From Microbacterium marinilacus (GTDB taxonomy: Bacteria > Actinomycetota > Actinomycetes > Actinomycetales > Microbacteriaceae), in contig NZ_JAIJZW010000004.1 of assembly GCF_019753765.1 (NCBI RefSeq), forward strand, positions 248,001 to 312,000: a DNA stretch of 64,000 bases. The letters run 5' to 3'. The position numbers and the translations under genes were made by a program. Below the pieces are notes generated by a model. It ran no database searches. It saw only the letters and a program-made list of their open reading frames with translations, and was not told where the DNA came from. Positions 44,024-53,197 of the stretch are shown piece after piece. Positions within the stretch are counted from its first letter, which is position 1, and the number at the start of each line of letters is the position of its first letter.

Positions 44024-44986
44024 TTATTCGACCTTGGCCGGGCCGGCCGCGGTCTTCTCGACGTCCGACGCAGCGGGGTCGCTGACGTCGACGAAGTCGG
44101 TGGGGTCCTCCGATTGTAGCGCCTCGGCGCCGGCCGGCAGACGACCGGGGACGTAGGGCGAGGGCTCGATGCCCGTGTGGCGTCGCTGCACCACGAGGAT
44201 CGCGATCGCGACGGCGATGCCGAGCAGCGCCGCCCAGACGTTGGTGCGCAGGCCGAGGTAGATCTCGCTCGGGTCGATGCGGATGGTCTCCCAGACCACG
44301 CGGCCCGCGCTGTACCAGATGAGGTAGACGGCGAAGAGGCGTCCCCACTGCATCGTGATGCGTCGCCCGAGCCAGAGCAGGACGAGCACGCCGAGGACGT
44401 TCCAGATGACCTCGTAGAGGAACGTGGGGTGGAACAGGGTGCCCTCCGGCAGGCCGAGCGGGCGCGCCGCGTTGTCCTCGTCGATCTCGAGGCCCCAGGG
44501 CAGGTCGGTGGGCCAGCCGTACAGCTCCTGGTTGAACCAGTTGCCGAAGCGGCCGATCGCCTGCGCCAGCAGGAGGCCGGGGGCGAGCGCATCGGCGAAC
44601 GTCCAGAACCGCACGCCGGTCCAGCGGCAGCCGAGCCAGGCGCCGATCGCGCCGCCGATGAGGGCGCCGAAGATGGCGATCCCGCCCTCCCAGATGCGGA
44701 ACACGGCCAGGATGTCCTTGCCCTCGCCGAAGTAGAAGCCCGGGTGGGTGAGGACGTGGAAGATGCGCGCGCCGATGATCGCGAGCGGCACTGCCAGCAG
44801 CGCGATGTCGATCACGACCCACGGCTCGGCACCCCGCCGGGTGAGGCGACGATTCGTCAGGATCGTCGCGACGACGATGCCCGCGATGATGCACAGCGCG
44901 TAGATGTGGATGCGCAGCGGGCCGACGTCGAAGTAGCTGACCGGCGGGCTCGGGATCGACGCGAGCAGGATCGACAGAGAAGTCAC
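44024..44986 (-). CDS. lgt: Prolipoprotein diacylglyceryl transferase
   Basis: Lgt adds diacylglycerol to the cysteine of lipoprotein precursors in the membrane. The 320-aa protein has about seven helices. The signature GRFGNWFNQELYGWPTDLPWGLEI lies near residue 140, with GPLRIHIYALCIIAGIVVA at the N-terminus and FHPTFLYEVIWNVLGVLVLLWLGRRI later. A charged C-terminal tail rich in Asp/Glu/Pro follows the last helix. The start is a GTG at 44986. It lies 64 bases from the serpin gene, whose product carries a lipobox and would be its substrate. Confidence 0.96.
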   Translation of the reverse strand: MTSLSILLASIPSPPVSYFDVGPLRIHIYALCIIAGIVVATILTNRRLTRRGAEPWVVIDIALLAVPLAIIGARIFHVLTHPGFYFGEGKDILAVFRIWEGGIAIFGALIGGAIGAWLGCRWTGVRFWTFADALAPGLLLAQAIGRFGNWFNQELYGWPTDLPWGLEIDEDNAARPLGLPEGTLFHPTFLYEVIWNVLGVLVLLWLGRRITMQWGRLFAVYLIWYSAGRVVWETIRIDPSEIYLGLRTNVWAALLGIAVAIAILVVQRRHTGIEPSPYVPGRLPAGAEALQSEDPTDFVDVSDPAASDVEKTAAGPAKVE

Positions 44987-45050
44987 GACCGCGATTCTAG
45001 TCCGCGCTGGGGCGGCGACCGGCTCACTCGAGTCGTCGCAGGGGTCGCCA

Positions 45051-46331
45051 TCAGGGTGCGCGGACCGCGGCGAGGAACAGCGGCCAGCCGGTCTCGTCGT
45101 GCGAGACGGTGAACAGGAAGGGCCGATCGAAGGCGAGCTCTTGCCCGACGAGCGCCGACGACTCGGTCATGCCGAGCTCCGTGACCGCCGCGGCGACGGT
45201 GCCGGCCTCGTCGACGCTCAGCACCGCCTGCTGCACCGCCTGGTCCACGCAGAGGTCGCCCGGCGCGAGCGCGATGCCGGACAGGTCGGCGCTTCCCGAC
45301 GTGCACGGCAGGCTGCCGAGGCCGAGCTCGGGCAGCAGAGGGAGAAGGTCGGTCTTCGCGTCGCCGATGTCGAGAACCGGCAGGGAGAGGGCGATCGGCT
45401 CCGGAGCCGCGTCGTCGAGGGCGGTCGCGAGCTCTCCGAGGAGCTCGCCCGTCGCGGTCGCGGGGTCCGTGCCCTCCGGCGGCAGCAGGATGTCGGCGTG
45501 CAGCGCCTCGTCGTAGGGCAGCCGGACGGCCCGCCAGCCATCGCGCTCGGCAGAGGCGAACGATACCTGGGAGGAGCTCATCGTGTCGACCTCGCTCCTC
45601 GTCCCGTCGGCGAGCGTGAAGCCCTGGGGCGCTGTCGCACCCTCGTCGAAAGGCGCCTTCCAGGCGGCGGCGAGCAGCACCGCGTCCTGGAGCACGATGC
45701 GGAGCTGGGGGTCGGGCTCGATGGCCGACTGCTCGATGAGTCCGCCGGTGTGCTCGCGCACCCATGCGTCGAGCGCGGCCTTGCCCTCCTCGCCGCCGAG
45801 GTCGACCTGCTGCGACCCCGCGTCGAACGTGTCGGCCAGCGCCGCGAGGAAGTCGTCGCGCACCTCGAAGCCCTCGTCCACGACCACCTGGCTCGCGAGG
45901 TGCAGGAGGGGGCGCTCCGGGAGCTCGTCCGCTGCGACGGCGGACGGATCGCCGTCGAGAGCCGACAGCGCGCCGCGCACGGCGGCGAACGCATCGCGGC
46001 GCCCGTCGCCCGTCGCACCCAGCACCGACTCGAGCTCGGCGAGCGTCGCGCCCCGTGCGCCGTCGGCGAGCATCGACAAGGCCGTCGCGAGGCCGGCCGG
46101 CGAGAGCACCACGTTGCCGTCGGGATCGGCCAGCGCCAGGGTCTTGGCGCCGAGCTCGCGCGCCGCGGCAACGGCCTGCGGCAGCTCGACGGCGTCCGAG
46201 ATCGACACGGCGCGCGCGGAGACTCCCTCCGCACGGATCACGTGGTCGTCGGGCGACGGCGTCGCGCACGAGGCCAGCGAGGCGGTCAGGACGAGTGCGG
46301 CGGCGCCGCCGATCCAGCGGGAGGGGCTCAT
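45051..46331 (-). CDS. Lipoprotein serpin (serine protease inhibitor family)
   Basis: This is a 426-aa serpin-fold protein that probably sits at the outer face of the membrane. The N-terminus is a lipoprotein signal: SRWIGGAAALVLTASLASC, with the lipobox LASC and Cys23 or so. Serpin marks are GNVVLSPAGLATALSMLADGARGATLAELESVLG, LLAAAWKAPFDEG, VRLPYDEALHADILLPPEG, the hinge SVDEAGTVAAAVTELGMTESS and the end DRPFLFTVSHDETGWPLFLAAVRAP. Compared with alpha-1-antitrypsin the reactive loop is about two residues longer, placing P1 near Ser/Ser/Ala in TESSAL. A Cys pair near the C-terminal part may form a disulfide. The ATG at 46331 gives the signal. Confidence 0.85.
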   Translation of the reverse strand: MSPSRWIGGAAALVLTASLASCATPSPDDHVIRAEGVSARAVSISDAVELPQAVAAARELGAKTLALADPDGNVVLSPAGLATALSMLADGARGATLAELESVLGATGDGRRDAFAAVRGALSALDGDPSAVAADELPERPLLHLASQVVVDEGFEVRDDFLAALADTFDAGSQQVDLGGEEGKAALDAWVREHTGGLIEQSAIEPDPQLRIVLQDAVLLAAAWKAPFDEGATAPQGFTLADGTRSEVDTMSSSQVSFASAERDGWRAVRLPYDEALHADILLPPEGTDPATATGELLGELATALDDAAPEPIALSLPVLDIGDAKTDLLPLLPELGLGSLPCTSGSADLSGIALAPGDLCVDQAVQQAVLSVDEAGTVAAAVTELGMTESSALVGQELAFDRPFLFTVSHDETGWPLFLAAVRAP

Positions 46332-46383
46332 GCCCAAGAGTGTCGGCGGCCGTGGGATCGTCTCACCCGGATCCCGCCGGGCG

Positions 46384-47163
46384 TCAGCGGCGTGTGCCGG
46401 CGGCGAGCTCACGCGTGGTCCGGGCGAGCTGCTCGAGCCCGCCGTCGCGGAGCGCTCGGACGAGAGCGGTGCCGACGATCGCTCCGTCCGCGTACTCCAG
46501 CACGCTCGCGATCTGCTCGGCCGTGGAGATGCCGATGCCGACGCACGAGCGGACCGCGCCGTGCGCACGAAGGCGCTCGACCAGGGTGCGGGCCGCCGCG
46601 TCGAGCTGCGCCCGCTCGCCCGTGATGCCCATGGTGGAGACCGTGTAGACGAAGCCGGTCGTGTTGCGGATCACGAGATCGAGCCGCTCGTCGCTCGACG
46701 TCGGGGCCGCGAGGAACACGCGGTCGAGGCCGGCCCGCTCGCTGGCCGCGATCCACTCGGGAGCCGCGTCCGGGGTGATGTCGGGCGTGATGAGACCGGC
46801 TCCCCCGGCGGCGACCAGGTCGTCCGCATAACGATCGACGCCGTACTGCACCACGGGGTTCCAGTAGGTCATCACCAGCACCGGCACGTCCACGCGCCGT
46901 GTGATCTCCCGCAGCGCGGCGAACAGATCGCTCGTGCGGAAGCCGGCGGCCAGCGCCGCCTGCGTCGCCTCCTGGATGATCGGGCCGTCCATGACCGGAT
47001 CGCTGTAGGGCGGGCCGAGCTCGATGACGTCCACGCCGTTCTCGGCGAGCGTGACGGCGGCGTCGATGCTCGTCTGCAGATCGGGGTAGCCCACCGGGAG
47101 GTAGCCGACGAAGGCGCCGCGGCCGTCCGCGTGGGCTCGGGCGATGGCCCGCTCGACCGTCAT
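46384..47163 (-). CDS. trpA: Tryptophan synthase alpha subunit
   Basis: TrpA splits indole-3-glycerol phosphate to indole and glyceraldehyde-3-phosphate. The 259-aa TIM barrel shows [40 protein letters not shown] (catalytic Glu and Asp), [56 protein letters not shown] and [10 protein letters not shown]. The ATG overlaps the trpB stop by four bases (ATGA). The serpin gene follows 53 bases later. Confidence 0.96.
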   Translation of the reverse strand: MTVERAIARAHADGRGAFVGYLPVGYPDLQTSIDAAVTLAENGVDVIELGPPYSDPVMDGPIIQEATQAALAAGFRTSDLFAALREITRRVDVPVLVMTYWNPVVQYGVDRYADDLVAAGGAGLITPDITPDAAPEWIAASERAGLDRVFLAAPTSSDERLDLVIRNTTGFVYTVSTMGITGERAQLDAAARTLVERLRAHGAVRSCVGIGISTAEQIASVLEYADGAIVGTALVRALRDGGLEQLARTTRELAAGTRR

Positions 47164-48383
47164 GCGCGGTCCTCCTCGTCGTCGTAGAGATCGAAGTACC
47201 GGGCGGCGGTGTCCATGTCCTTGTCTCCGCGGCCGGAGAGGCAGATGGCCAGCACCGCGTCGGGCCCGAGCTCGCGCCCGACCCGCAGGGCGCCTGCCAG
47301 AGCGTGGGCGGACTCGATGGCGGGGATGATGCCCTCCGTGCGGCTCAGCAGGCGCAGCGCCTGCATGGCCTCGTCGTCGGTGGCGGGGATGTACTCCGCG
47401 CGGCCGATCGAGGCGAGCCACGAGTGCTCGGGACCGACGCCCGGGTAGTCCAGACCCGCCGAGATCGAGTGCGACTCGACCGTCTGGCCGTCCTCGTCCT
47501 GCAGCACGTAGGTGCGCGAGCCGTGCAGCACGCCCGGGCGGCCGCGCTCGATCGAGGCGGCATGGCGCGGCGTGTCGACGCCGTCGCCGGCGGCCTCCAC
47601 GCCGTACAGCTTCACCGCCGCGTCGTCGAGGAAGGCGTCGAACATGCCGATCGCGTTCGACCCGCCGCCGACGCACGCGAAGACGGCGTCCGGAAGCCGT
47701 CCGATGCGCTCGAGCAGCTGGGCCCGCGCCTCCTCGCCGATGATCCGCTGGAAGTCGCGGACCATGGCCGGGAACGGGTGCGGGCCCGCTGCCGTGCCGA
47801 AGATGTAGTTGGTGGTCTCGACGCTCGCGACCCAGTCCCGATACGCCTCGTTGATCGCGTCCTTCAAGGTGCGCGACCCGGTCGTGACCGGCACCACCTC
47901 CGCGCCGAGCAGGCGCATGCGGGCGACGTTCAACGCCTGCCGCTCGGTGTCGACCTCGCCCATGTAGATCGTGCACTCCATGCCGAACAGCGCGGCGGCC
48001 GTCGCGGTGGCGACGCCGTGCTGGCCGGCACCGGTCTCGGCGATGACGCGGGTCTTGCCGAGGCGACGGGTGAGCAGCGCCTGACCGAGGACGTTGTTGA
48101 TCTTGTGCGACCCGGTGTGGTTGAGGTCCTCCCGCTTGAGGAAGATGCGGGCGCCGCCCGCGTGCTCGGCGAAGCGGGGCACCTCCGTCAGGGCCGACGC
48201 GCGACCGGCGTAGTCGACGAGCAGTCCGGCCAGCTCGTCGCGGAAGGCCGGGTCGGCCATCGCGTCGGAGTGGGCCTGGGCGAGCTCGTCGATCGCGGCG
48301 ACGAGCGACTCCGGCATGAACCGGCCGCCGAAGTCGCCGAAGAACGGACCCTGCTGGTCCCGCAGGCTCGTGGTCTCGGTCAT
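47160..48383 (-). CDS. trpB: Tryptophan synthase beta subunit
   Basis: TrpB is the PLP enzyme that joins indole and serine to tryptophan. The 407-aa protein has [63 protein letters not shown] (PLP Lys in GSHKINN), [12 protein letters not shown] (PLP phosphate loop), and [16 protein letters not shown] near the end. The ATG overlaps the trpC stop by four bases and its own stop overlaps trpA, so all three trp proteins are coupled. Confidence 0.97.
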   Translation of the reverse strand: MTETTSLRDQQGPFFGDFGGRFMPESLVAAIDELAQAHSDAMADPAFRDELAGLLVDYAGRASALTEVPRFAEHAGGARIFLKREDLNHTGSHKINNVLGQALLTRRLGKTRVIAETGAGQHGVATATAAALFGMECTIYMGEVDTERQALNVARMRLLGAEVVPVTTGSRTLKDAINEAYRDWVASVETTNYIFGTAAGPHPFPAMVRDFQRIIGEEARAQLLERIGRLPDAVFACVGGGSNAIGMFDAFLDDAAVKLYGVEAAGDGVDTPRHAASIERGRPGVLHGSRTYVLQDEDGQTVESHSISAGLDYPGVGPEHSWLASIGRAEYIPATDDEAMQALRLLSRTEGIIPAIESAHALAGALRVGRELGPDAVLAICLSGRGDKDMDTAARYFDLYDDEEDRA

Positions 48384-49183
48384 GTCTCCTCCTGGGAAGC
48401 GTCGTCCTGGCCGGCCTCGAGGAACGAGGCGAGCGTGGCCACGGGGTCCCCGGTCACGAGAGCCTCGCCGATGAGCACCGCGTCTGCGCCGGCCGCGCGG
48501 TAGTGCGCGACGTCCGCCGGCCGGAGCACGGCCGACTCCGCGACCTTGATCGCCCCGGACGGGATGTCGTCGACCAACCGTCCGAACAGGTCGCGGTCGA
48601 GCTCGAACGTCGACAGATCGCGGGCGTTGACGCCGATGAGCTCGGCGCCCAGGCTCGCTGCGCGAGCGACCTCGTCCGCCGAGTGCGCCTCGACGAGGGG
48701 GGTCATCCCCAGCTGACGCACGAGCCCGTAGAGCTCGGCGAGAAGCGGCTGCTCCAGCGCCGCGACGATGAGGAGCACGAGGTCCGCCCCGGCAGCTCGC
48801 GCCTCGAGCACCTGATAGGGCGTCGCGACGAAGTCCTTGCGGAGCACGGGCAGCGAGACCGCGGAGCGCACTGCGGCGAGGTCGTCGAGACTGCCCTTGA
48901 ACCGGCGCTGCTCCGTGAGCACGCTGATGACGGACGCCCCACCCTCCTCGTACAGGCGCGCCTGCAGAGCGGGGTCGGGGATCGCCGCGAGGTCGCCTCG
49001 CGAAGGGCTCGCGCGCTTCACCTCGGCGATGATGCGCACACCCGCAGTCGGCGCCAGGGCGGCGATCGCGTCCCGCGCGGGCGGCTGAGCCAGCGCGATC
49101 CGCTCGACCTCGTCCAGGGGACGGCTCCGTCGGCGGCTCTCCGCGTCCTCGACCGCTCCCGCCGTGAGGTCGGCGAGCAGCAT
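48380..49183 (-). CDS. trpC: Indole-3-glycerol phosphate synthase
   Basis: TrpC closes the indole ring. The 267-aa TIM barrel has [92 protein letters not shown] and [30 protein letters not shown]. Catalytic Glu/Lys positions (EVKRASPS and VLRKDF) are present. The ATG shares one base with the stop of the small membrane-protein gene. trpE, trpG, trpD and trpF are not in this cluster. Confidence 0.96.
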   Translation of the reverse strand: MLLADLTAGAVEDAESRRRSRPLDEVERIALAQPPARDAIAALAPTAGVRIIAEVKRASPSRGDLAAIPDPALQARLYEEGGASVISVLTEQRRFKGSLDDLAAVRSAVSLPVLRKDFVATPYQVLEARAAGADLVLLIVAALEQPLLAELYGLVRQLGMTPLVEAHSADEVARAASLGAELIGVNARDLSTFELDRDLFGRLVDDIPSGAIKVAESAVLRPADVAHYRAAGADAVLIGEALVTGDPVATLASFLEAGQDDASQEET

Positions 49184-49413
49184 CAGTGCGCCTTGGTGAG
49201 GTACTTGGATCCGTTCACGCCGTAGCCGGCCTTCGACATGACCCAGCCCACGATGGGTCCGAGCACGAGGATGCCGACGGCGACCCAGAACACCGGCCAC
49301 GAGTCGACGAACAGCGCGACGGTACCGACCGAGATCGCGACCAGCATGATGATCACCGTCGTCCAGGCAGCGGGCGAGTGTCCGTGACCGGGCTCGTCGA
49401 TCTGGTTGCTCAT
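49183..49413 (-). CDS. Small HGxxPAAW-motif membrane protein
   Basis: This is a 76-aa protein with two predicted helices ([16 protein letters not shown] and [18 protein letters not shown]). The cytoplasmic N-terminus carries HGHSPAAW, the motif of a small actinobacterial family of unknown function usually found next to trpC. It ends [15 protein letters not shown]. Its stop and the trpC start share one base. The role of the family in tryptophan synthesis is not established. Confidence 0.85.
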   Translation of the reverse strand: MSNQIDEPGHGHSPAAWTTVIIMLVAISVGTVALFVDSWPVFWVAVGILVLGPIVGWVMSKAGYGVNGSKYLTKAH

Positions 49414-49518
49414 CTCGTGTGTTCTCCTTCGATGCGGGGGACGCCGCCCAGTCTATCGGGAGCGCTCGGCGTTCTGCCGCGCGCCGACCGGCCGGCGGGA
49501 CACGGCGACGGCGTCGGG

Positions 49519-50121
49519 TCAGCGCGTGGGGTCGTCCCCGCGCGAGAGGTCGTCCCACGAGTCGACAGCGTCGAGGGGCCCCGCCTGCTCCTGCGCCGCG
49601 GTGGTCGTGCCGGTCGCGAAGCGCCGTCCGCCCCGCGCCCACGTGTGGGCCGTGGCGAGCACGACGAGTCCCGCGACCGCGAGCACCGCCGCCGCGGCGA
49701 GCGTGACGAGCGGCCAGGGCGTCGGCGAGATGCCGGACACGACCGCCTCGGCCGCCTCGACGCCTGCGAGCCCGGTGCGCTCCGCCACCGCTGCAGCCAC
49801 GGAGGCCACCGGGGGGTCGACGACCATCGGCGCCGAGAGCCAGCCCAGCACCGCCGCCACCACCACCGCGAGCCCGCCCAGGACGTAGCGCAGCACGCGG
49901 CCCACGAGCGTCAGGACGAGGCCGAGCGCCAGCGCGGTGAGCGTCAGCGGCTGCAGAACGGGGATGGCCGTGGCCCCGGACACGTCGAGGTCTCCGTCGG
50001 CGAGCCGAGCGACGGCCCAGGTCTGCGTCGAGCCGATGAGCGCGACGGCGCCCGCCGCGAGGATCGTCACGACCGCCAGCGGGCGCATCCGTGCGGCGCG
50101 ACTCTGCCCGGACGGCGTCAT
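49519..50121 (-). CDS. Trp biosynthesis-associated membrane protein (TIGR02234 type)
   Basis: This is a 200-aa membrane protein with three or four helices ([81 protein letters not shown]). The STQTWAV and LTLTALALG segments are characteristic of the conserved protein found between trpE and trpC in actinobacteria. Function is unknown. The ATG overlaps the hisI stop by four bases (ATGA). In other actinobacteria trpE lies just upstream of this gene; here hisI takes that place. Confidence 0.87.
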   Translation of the reverse strand: MTPSGQSRAARMRPLAVVTILAAGAVALIGSTQTWAVARLADGDLDVSGATAIPVLQPLTLTALALGLVLTLVGRVLRYVLGGLAVVVAAVLGWLSAPMVVDPPVASVAAAVAERTGLAGVEAAEAVVSGISPTPWPLVTLAAAAVLAVAGLVVLATAHTWARGGRRFATGTTTAAQEQAGPLDAVDSWDDLSRGDDPTR

Positions 50122-50525
50122 CCGGCTGCCTTCGTGTCGCCGCCGAGATCGGCGGCGACCGCGTGGAGGTCGTCGGCGTCGAAACAGGTGCGCGTGCCGG
50201 TGTGGCACGCGGGGCCCGTCTGCTCGACCTGCAGCAGCACCGCGTCGCCGTCGCAGTCGAGGCGTGCGCCGACCACGCGCTGGACGTTGCCGGACGTGTC
50301 GCCCTTCCGCCAGTACTCCTGCCGGGAACGCGACCAGTACGTGACCCGGCCGGTGGTCAGAGTGCGGCGGAGCGCCTCGGCGTCGAGCCACGCCATCATC
50401 AGCACCTCGCGCGTGTCCCACTGCTGCACGATCGCGGGGACGAGGCCGTCGCCGTTGAACGCGACGCGCGCGATGCGCGCCTCCACGTCCTCCTGCGGGC
50501 GCGGTGTCGTCGACTCATCGCTCAT
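50118..50525 (-). CDS. hisI: Phosphoribosyl-AMP cyclohydrolase
   Basis: HisI opens the purine ring of PR-AMP in histidine synthesis. The 135-aa protein shows [53 protein letters not shown] and [26 protein letters not shown] with the zinc-binding Cys/His set. HisE is a separate gene here (52170), not fused. It overlaps both hisF and the downstream membrane-protein gene by four bases. Confidence 0.95.
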   Translation of the reverse strand: MSDESTTPRPQEDVEARIARVAFNGDGLVPAIVQQWDTREVLMMAWLDAEALRRTLTTGRVTYWSRSRQEYWRKGDTSGNVQRVVGARLDCDGDAVLLQVEQTGPACHTGTRTCFDADDLHAVAADLGGDTKAAG

Positions 50526-51292
50526 CGTGCCTCGATCCCGTCCGCGCGCAGCGCGCGCTTCACATCCGCGATGGTGAGCTGCCCGGAGTGGAACACGCTG
50601 GCCGCCAGAACGGCATCGGCGCCGGCGCGCACGGCGGGCCCGAAGTGCTGCGGAGCGCCCGCGCCGCCGGAGGCGATGACGGGCACGGCGGAGACGTCGC
50701 GCATCAGCTCGATCAGCTCGATGTCGAAGCCCTGGCGCGTGCCGTCCGCGTCGATCGAATTGACCAGCAGCTCGCCGGCGCCGCGCTCGATCGCCTCGCG
50801 CGCCCAAGCGAGCGCGTCGAGGTCGGTCTCGGTGCGGCCTCCGTGCGTCGTCACGACGAAGCCGGAGTCCGTGCGGGGCGAGCGCTTGACGTCGAGCGAG
50901 AGCACGAGGGCCTGAGCGCCGAACCGGTCGGCGATCTCGCCGAGGAGGTCGGGGCGGGCGATGGCCGCCGAGTTGACCCCCACCTTGTCGGCGCCGACGC
51001 CCTGGAGCCGGGCGACGTCGTCGGCGGTGCGCACGCCTCCCCCGACGGTCAGGGGGATGAAGACCTCCTCCGCGGTGCGCCTGACGACGTCGTACATCGT
51101 CGCCCGCTCGTCCACCGTCGCGGTCACGTCGAGGAAGGTGAGCTCGTCCGCCCCCTGCTCGTAGTAAGAGCGGGCCAGCTCGACGGGGTCGCCCATCTCG
51201 CGGAGGTTCTCGAAGTTCACGCCCTTGACCACCCGACCGGCGGCGACGTCGAGGCACGGGATGATCCGGGTCACGACGGACACGCCGATCAC
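50522..51292 (-). CDS. hisF: Imidazole glycerol phosphate synthase cyclase subunit
   Basis: HisF makes IGP and AICAR from PRFAR with ammonia from HisH. The 256-aa TIM barrel has [32 protein letters not shown] (catalytic Asp in PCLDV), [61 protein letters not shown] (second catalytic Asp) and [14 protein letters not shown]. The GTG at 51292 overlaps the hisG stop (GTGA); a second GTG three codons later also could start. hisH and hisA are absent from this window. Confidence 0.95.
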   Translation of the reverse strand: MIGVSVVTRIIPCLDVAAGRVVKGVNFENLREMGDPVELARSYYEQGADELTFLDVTATVDERATMYDVVRRTAEEVFIPLTVGGGVRTADDVARLQGVGADKVGVNSAAIARPDLLGEIADRFGAQALVLSLDVKRSPRTDSGFVVTTHGGRTETDLDALAWAREAIERGAGELLVNSIDADGTRQGFDIELIELMRDVSAVPVIASGGAGAPQHFGPAVRAGADAVLAASVFHSGQLTIADVKRALRADGIEAR

Positions 51293-52128
51293 AGCCTCGC
51301 GTTGTGGATCGCGGTGACGAGGATCGCGCGCGCGCCGAGCCCGTACAGGTCGTCCATCACCCGGTTGACGCCCTTCCTGGGCACCATGACGCGCACGGCC
51401 ACCCACTCGGGGTCGCGCAGCGGCGAGATCGTCGGCGACTCGATGCCGGACGCGATCTCGACCGCACGGTCGACCAGCGCGGCCGGCAGGTCGTAGTCGA
51501 CCATCACGTACTGGCGCGCGACCATGACGCCGCGCAGGCGGCGAAGGAGCGTCTCCGTGCCCTCCGACTCGTTCGGCCCGGCGATCAGCACCGCCTCCGA
51601 CTCGAGCAGCACCGGCCCGAAGATCTCCAGCCCCGCCTGGCGCAGGGTGGTGCCCGTCGAGACGACGTCGGCGACCGCGTCGGCCACACCGAGCTGCACG
51701 GCCGACTCGACGGCGCCGTCGAGCGGCACGAGGTCCACGGCGATGCCGTGCTCGTCGAGGAACGCGTCGACGAGACCGGGGTACGCCGTGGCCACGCGCA
51801 CGCCGTCGAGGTCCTCCAGCGTCTGGAAGCGGCCGGGCGGGCCGGCGAAGCGGAACGTCGAGTCGGCGAAACCGAGCGTCTCGATCTCGCGGGCGGGCAT
51901 CCGCACGTCGAGAAGCAGGTCGCGGCCGGTGATGCCGACGTCGAGCGCGCCGAGGGCGACGTACGTGGCGATGTCACGCGGACGCAGGAAGAAGAACTCG
52001 ACGTCGTTGGCGGCGTCGATCAGGTGGAGCTGCTTCGAGTCGCGGCGGCCGGCGTAACCGGCCTCCGCGAGCATCTCGGCGGCGGTCTCGGACAGGGAAC
52101 CCTTGTTGGGGACGGCGATGCGCAGCAT
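51289..52128 (-). CDS. hisG: ATP phosphoribosyltransferase (long form)
   Basis: HisG performs the first, feedback-controlled step of histidine synthesis. The 279-aa long-form enzyme has [82 protein letters not shown] and the C-terminal ACT-like regulatory domain with [19 protein letters not shown]. The ATG at 52128 gives the normal start. It follows hisE by 41 bases. Confidence 0.96.
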   Translation of the reverse strand: MLRIAVPNKGSLSETAAEMLAEAGYAGRRDSKQLHLIDAANDVEFFFLRPRDIATYVALGALDVGITGRDLLLDVRMPAREIETLGFADSTFRFAGPPGRFQTLEDLDGVRVATAYPGLVDAFLDEHGIAVDLVPLDGAVESAVQLGVADAVADVVSTGTTLRQAGLEIFGPVLLESEAVLIAGPNESEGTETLLRRLRGVMVARQYVMVDYDLPAALVDRAVEIASGIESPTISPLRDPEWVAVRVMVPRKGVNRVMDDLYGLGARAILVTAIHNARL

Positions 52129-52169
52129 GGGGGCTTTCGGGGACGAGGAGTGAGGGTCGAGGCGCGCGT

Positions 52170-52433
52170 CTACAGATGTCGGTAGACGTCGGCGGGCGTC
52201 AGGCCCTTCGCGAGCATCATCACCTGCAGGTGATAGAGCAGCTGCGAGATCTCCTCGGCCGCCTCGGCGTCCGACTGGTACTCGGCGGCCATCCACACCT
52301 CGGCGGCCTCCTCGACGATCTTCTTGCCGATCGCATGCACGCCGGCGTCCAGCTGCGCGACGGTGCCCGATCCCTCGGGTCGCGTCTGGGCCTTCTCGCT
52401 CAGCTCGGCGAACAGCTCGTCGAAAGTCTTCAC
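52170..52433 (-). CDS. hisE: Phosphoribosyl-ATP diphosphatase
   Basis: HisE hydrolyses PR-ATP to PR-AMP. The 87-aa all-helical MazG-type protein shows [63 protein letters not shown]. The metal-binding EEAAEVW and EEISQLLYH set is present. The start is a GTG at 52433. It starts the hisE-G-F-I series, 58 bases after rpe. Confidence 0.94.
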   Translation of the reverse strand: MKTFDELFAELSEKAQTRPEGSGTVAQLDAGVHAIGKKIVEEAAEVWMAAEYQSDAEAAEEISQLLYHLQVMMLAKGLTPADVYRHL

Positions 52434-52491
52434 GTCTCCAGGCTACCGTCCGGAGAGCACTCCCCCGCTCGCCCAGGCGCGCCGCGCGACC

Positions 52492-53166
52492 TCAGTGGGC
52501 GTGGGCGGCGGCCGCCGCGCGCAGCCCGGCGATCGCGGCGTCGACGTCGGCGGCGCCGTAGACGGCCGACCCGGCGACGAACGTGTCGGCCCCCGCGGCG
52601 GCGGCCTCGCCGATCGTGTCGGCGGAGATGCCCCCGTCCACCTGCAGCCAGACATCCGCACCGCGCCGGCGCGTCTCCTCCGCGAGGCGGCGCAGCTTGG
52701 GCATGGTGTCGGCGCGGAACGACTGCCCGCCGAAGCCCGGCTCGACGGTCATGACGAGGATCTGGTCGAACTCGTGGAGATGCTCGAACAGCCGATCGAC
52801 GTCGGTCGCGGGCTTGACGGCGACACCCGCGCGGGCGCCGATGCCGCGCAGCCGTCGGGCGAGCGCCACCGGCTCGGCGGCCGCCTCCAGATGGAACGTC
52901 ACCGAGGCCGCGCCCAGCTCCGCGTACCCCGGCGCCCAGCGATCCGGGTCGTCGATCATCAGGTGGACGTCGAGCGGCACGGGGCTCGTCGCCTGGACGC
53001 GCTCGACCATCTGCGGGCCGAACGTGAGGTTCGGGACGAAGTGGTTGTCCATGACGTCGACGTGCACGAAGTCGGCCGAGGCGATGCGGGCGAGGTCCGC
53101 CTGCATGTTCGCGAAGTCGGCCGACAGGATGCTGGGGTTGATGCGCGGGGCGCCGGGCAGGTCCAT
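52492..53166 (-). CDS. rpe: Ribulose-phosphate 3-epimerase
   Basis: Rpe links ribulose-5-phosphate and xylulose-5-phosphate in the pentose phosphate pathway. The 224-aa TIM barrel has INPSILSADFANMQADLARI, DFVHVDVMDNHFVPNLTFGPQMVERV (metal His/Asp), PLDVHLMIDDPDRW, VMTVEPGFGGQSFRADTMPKLRRL and QVDGGISADTIGEAAAAGADTFVAGSAVYG. The ATG at 53166 is used. It follows rsmB by 31 bases on the same strand. Confidence 0.96.
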   Translation of the reverse strand: MDLPGAPRINPSILSADFANMQADLARIASADFVHVDVMDNHFVPNLTFGPQMVERVQATSPVPLDVHLMIDDPDRWAPGYAELGAASVTFHLEAAAEPVALARRLRGIGARAGVAVKPATDVDRLFEHLHEFDQILVMTVEPGFGGQSFRADTMPKLRRLAEETRRRGADVWLQVDGGISADTIGEAAAAGADTFVAGSAVYGAADVDAAIAGLRAAAAAHAH

Positions 53167-53197
53167 GGCTTCGATTATCCCGGCCGTCGCACCGCTG

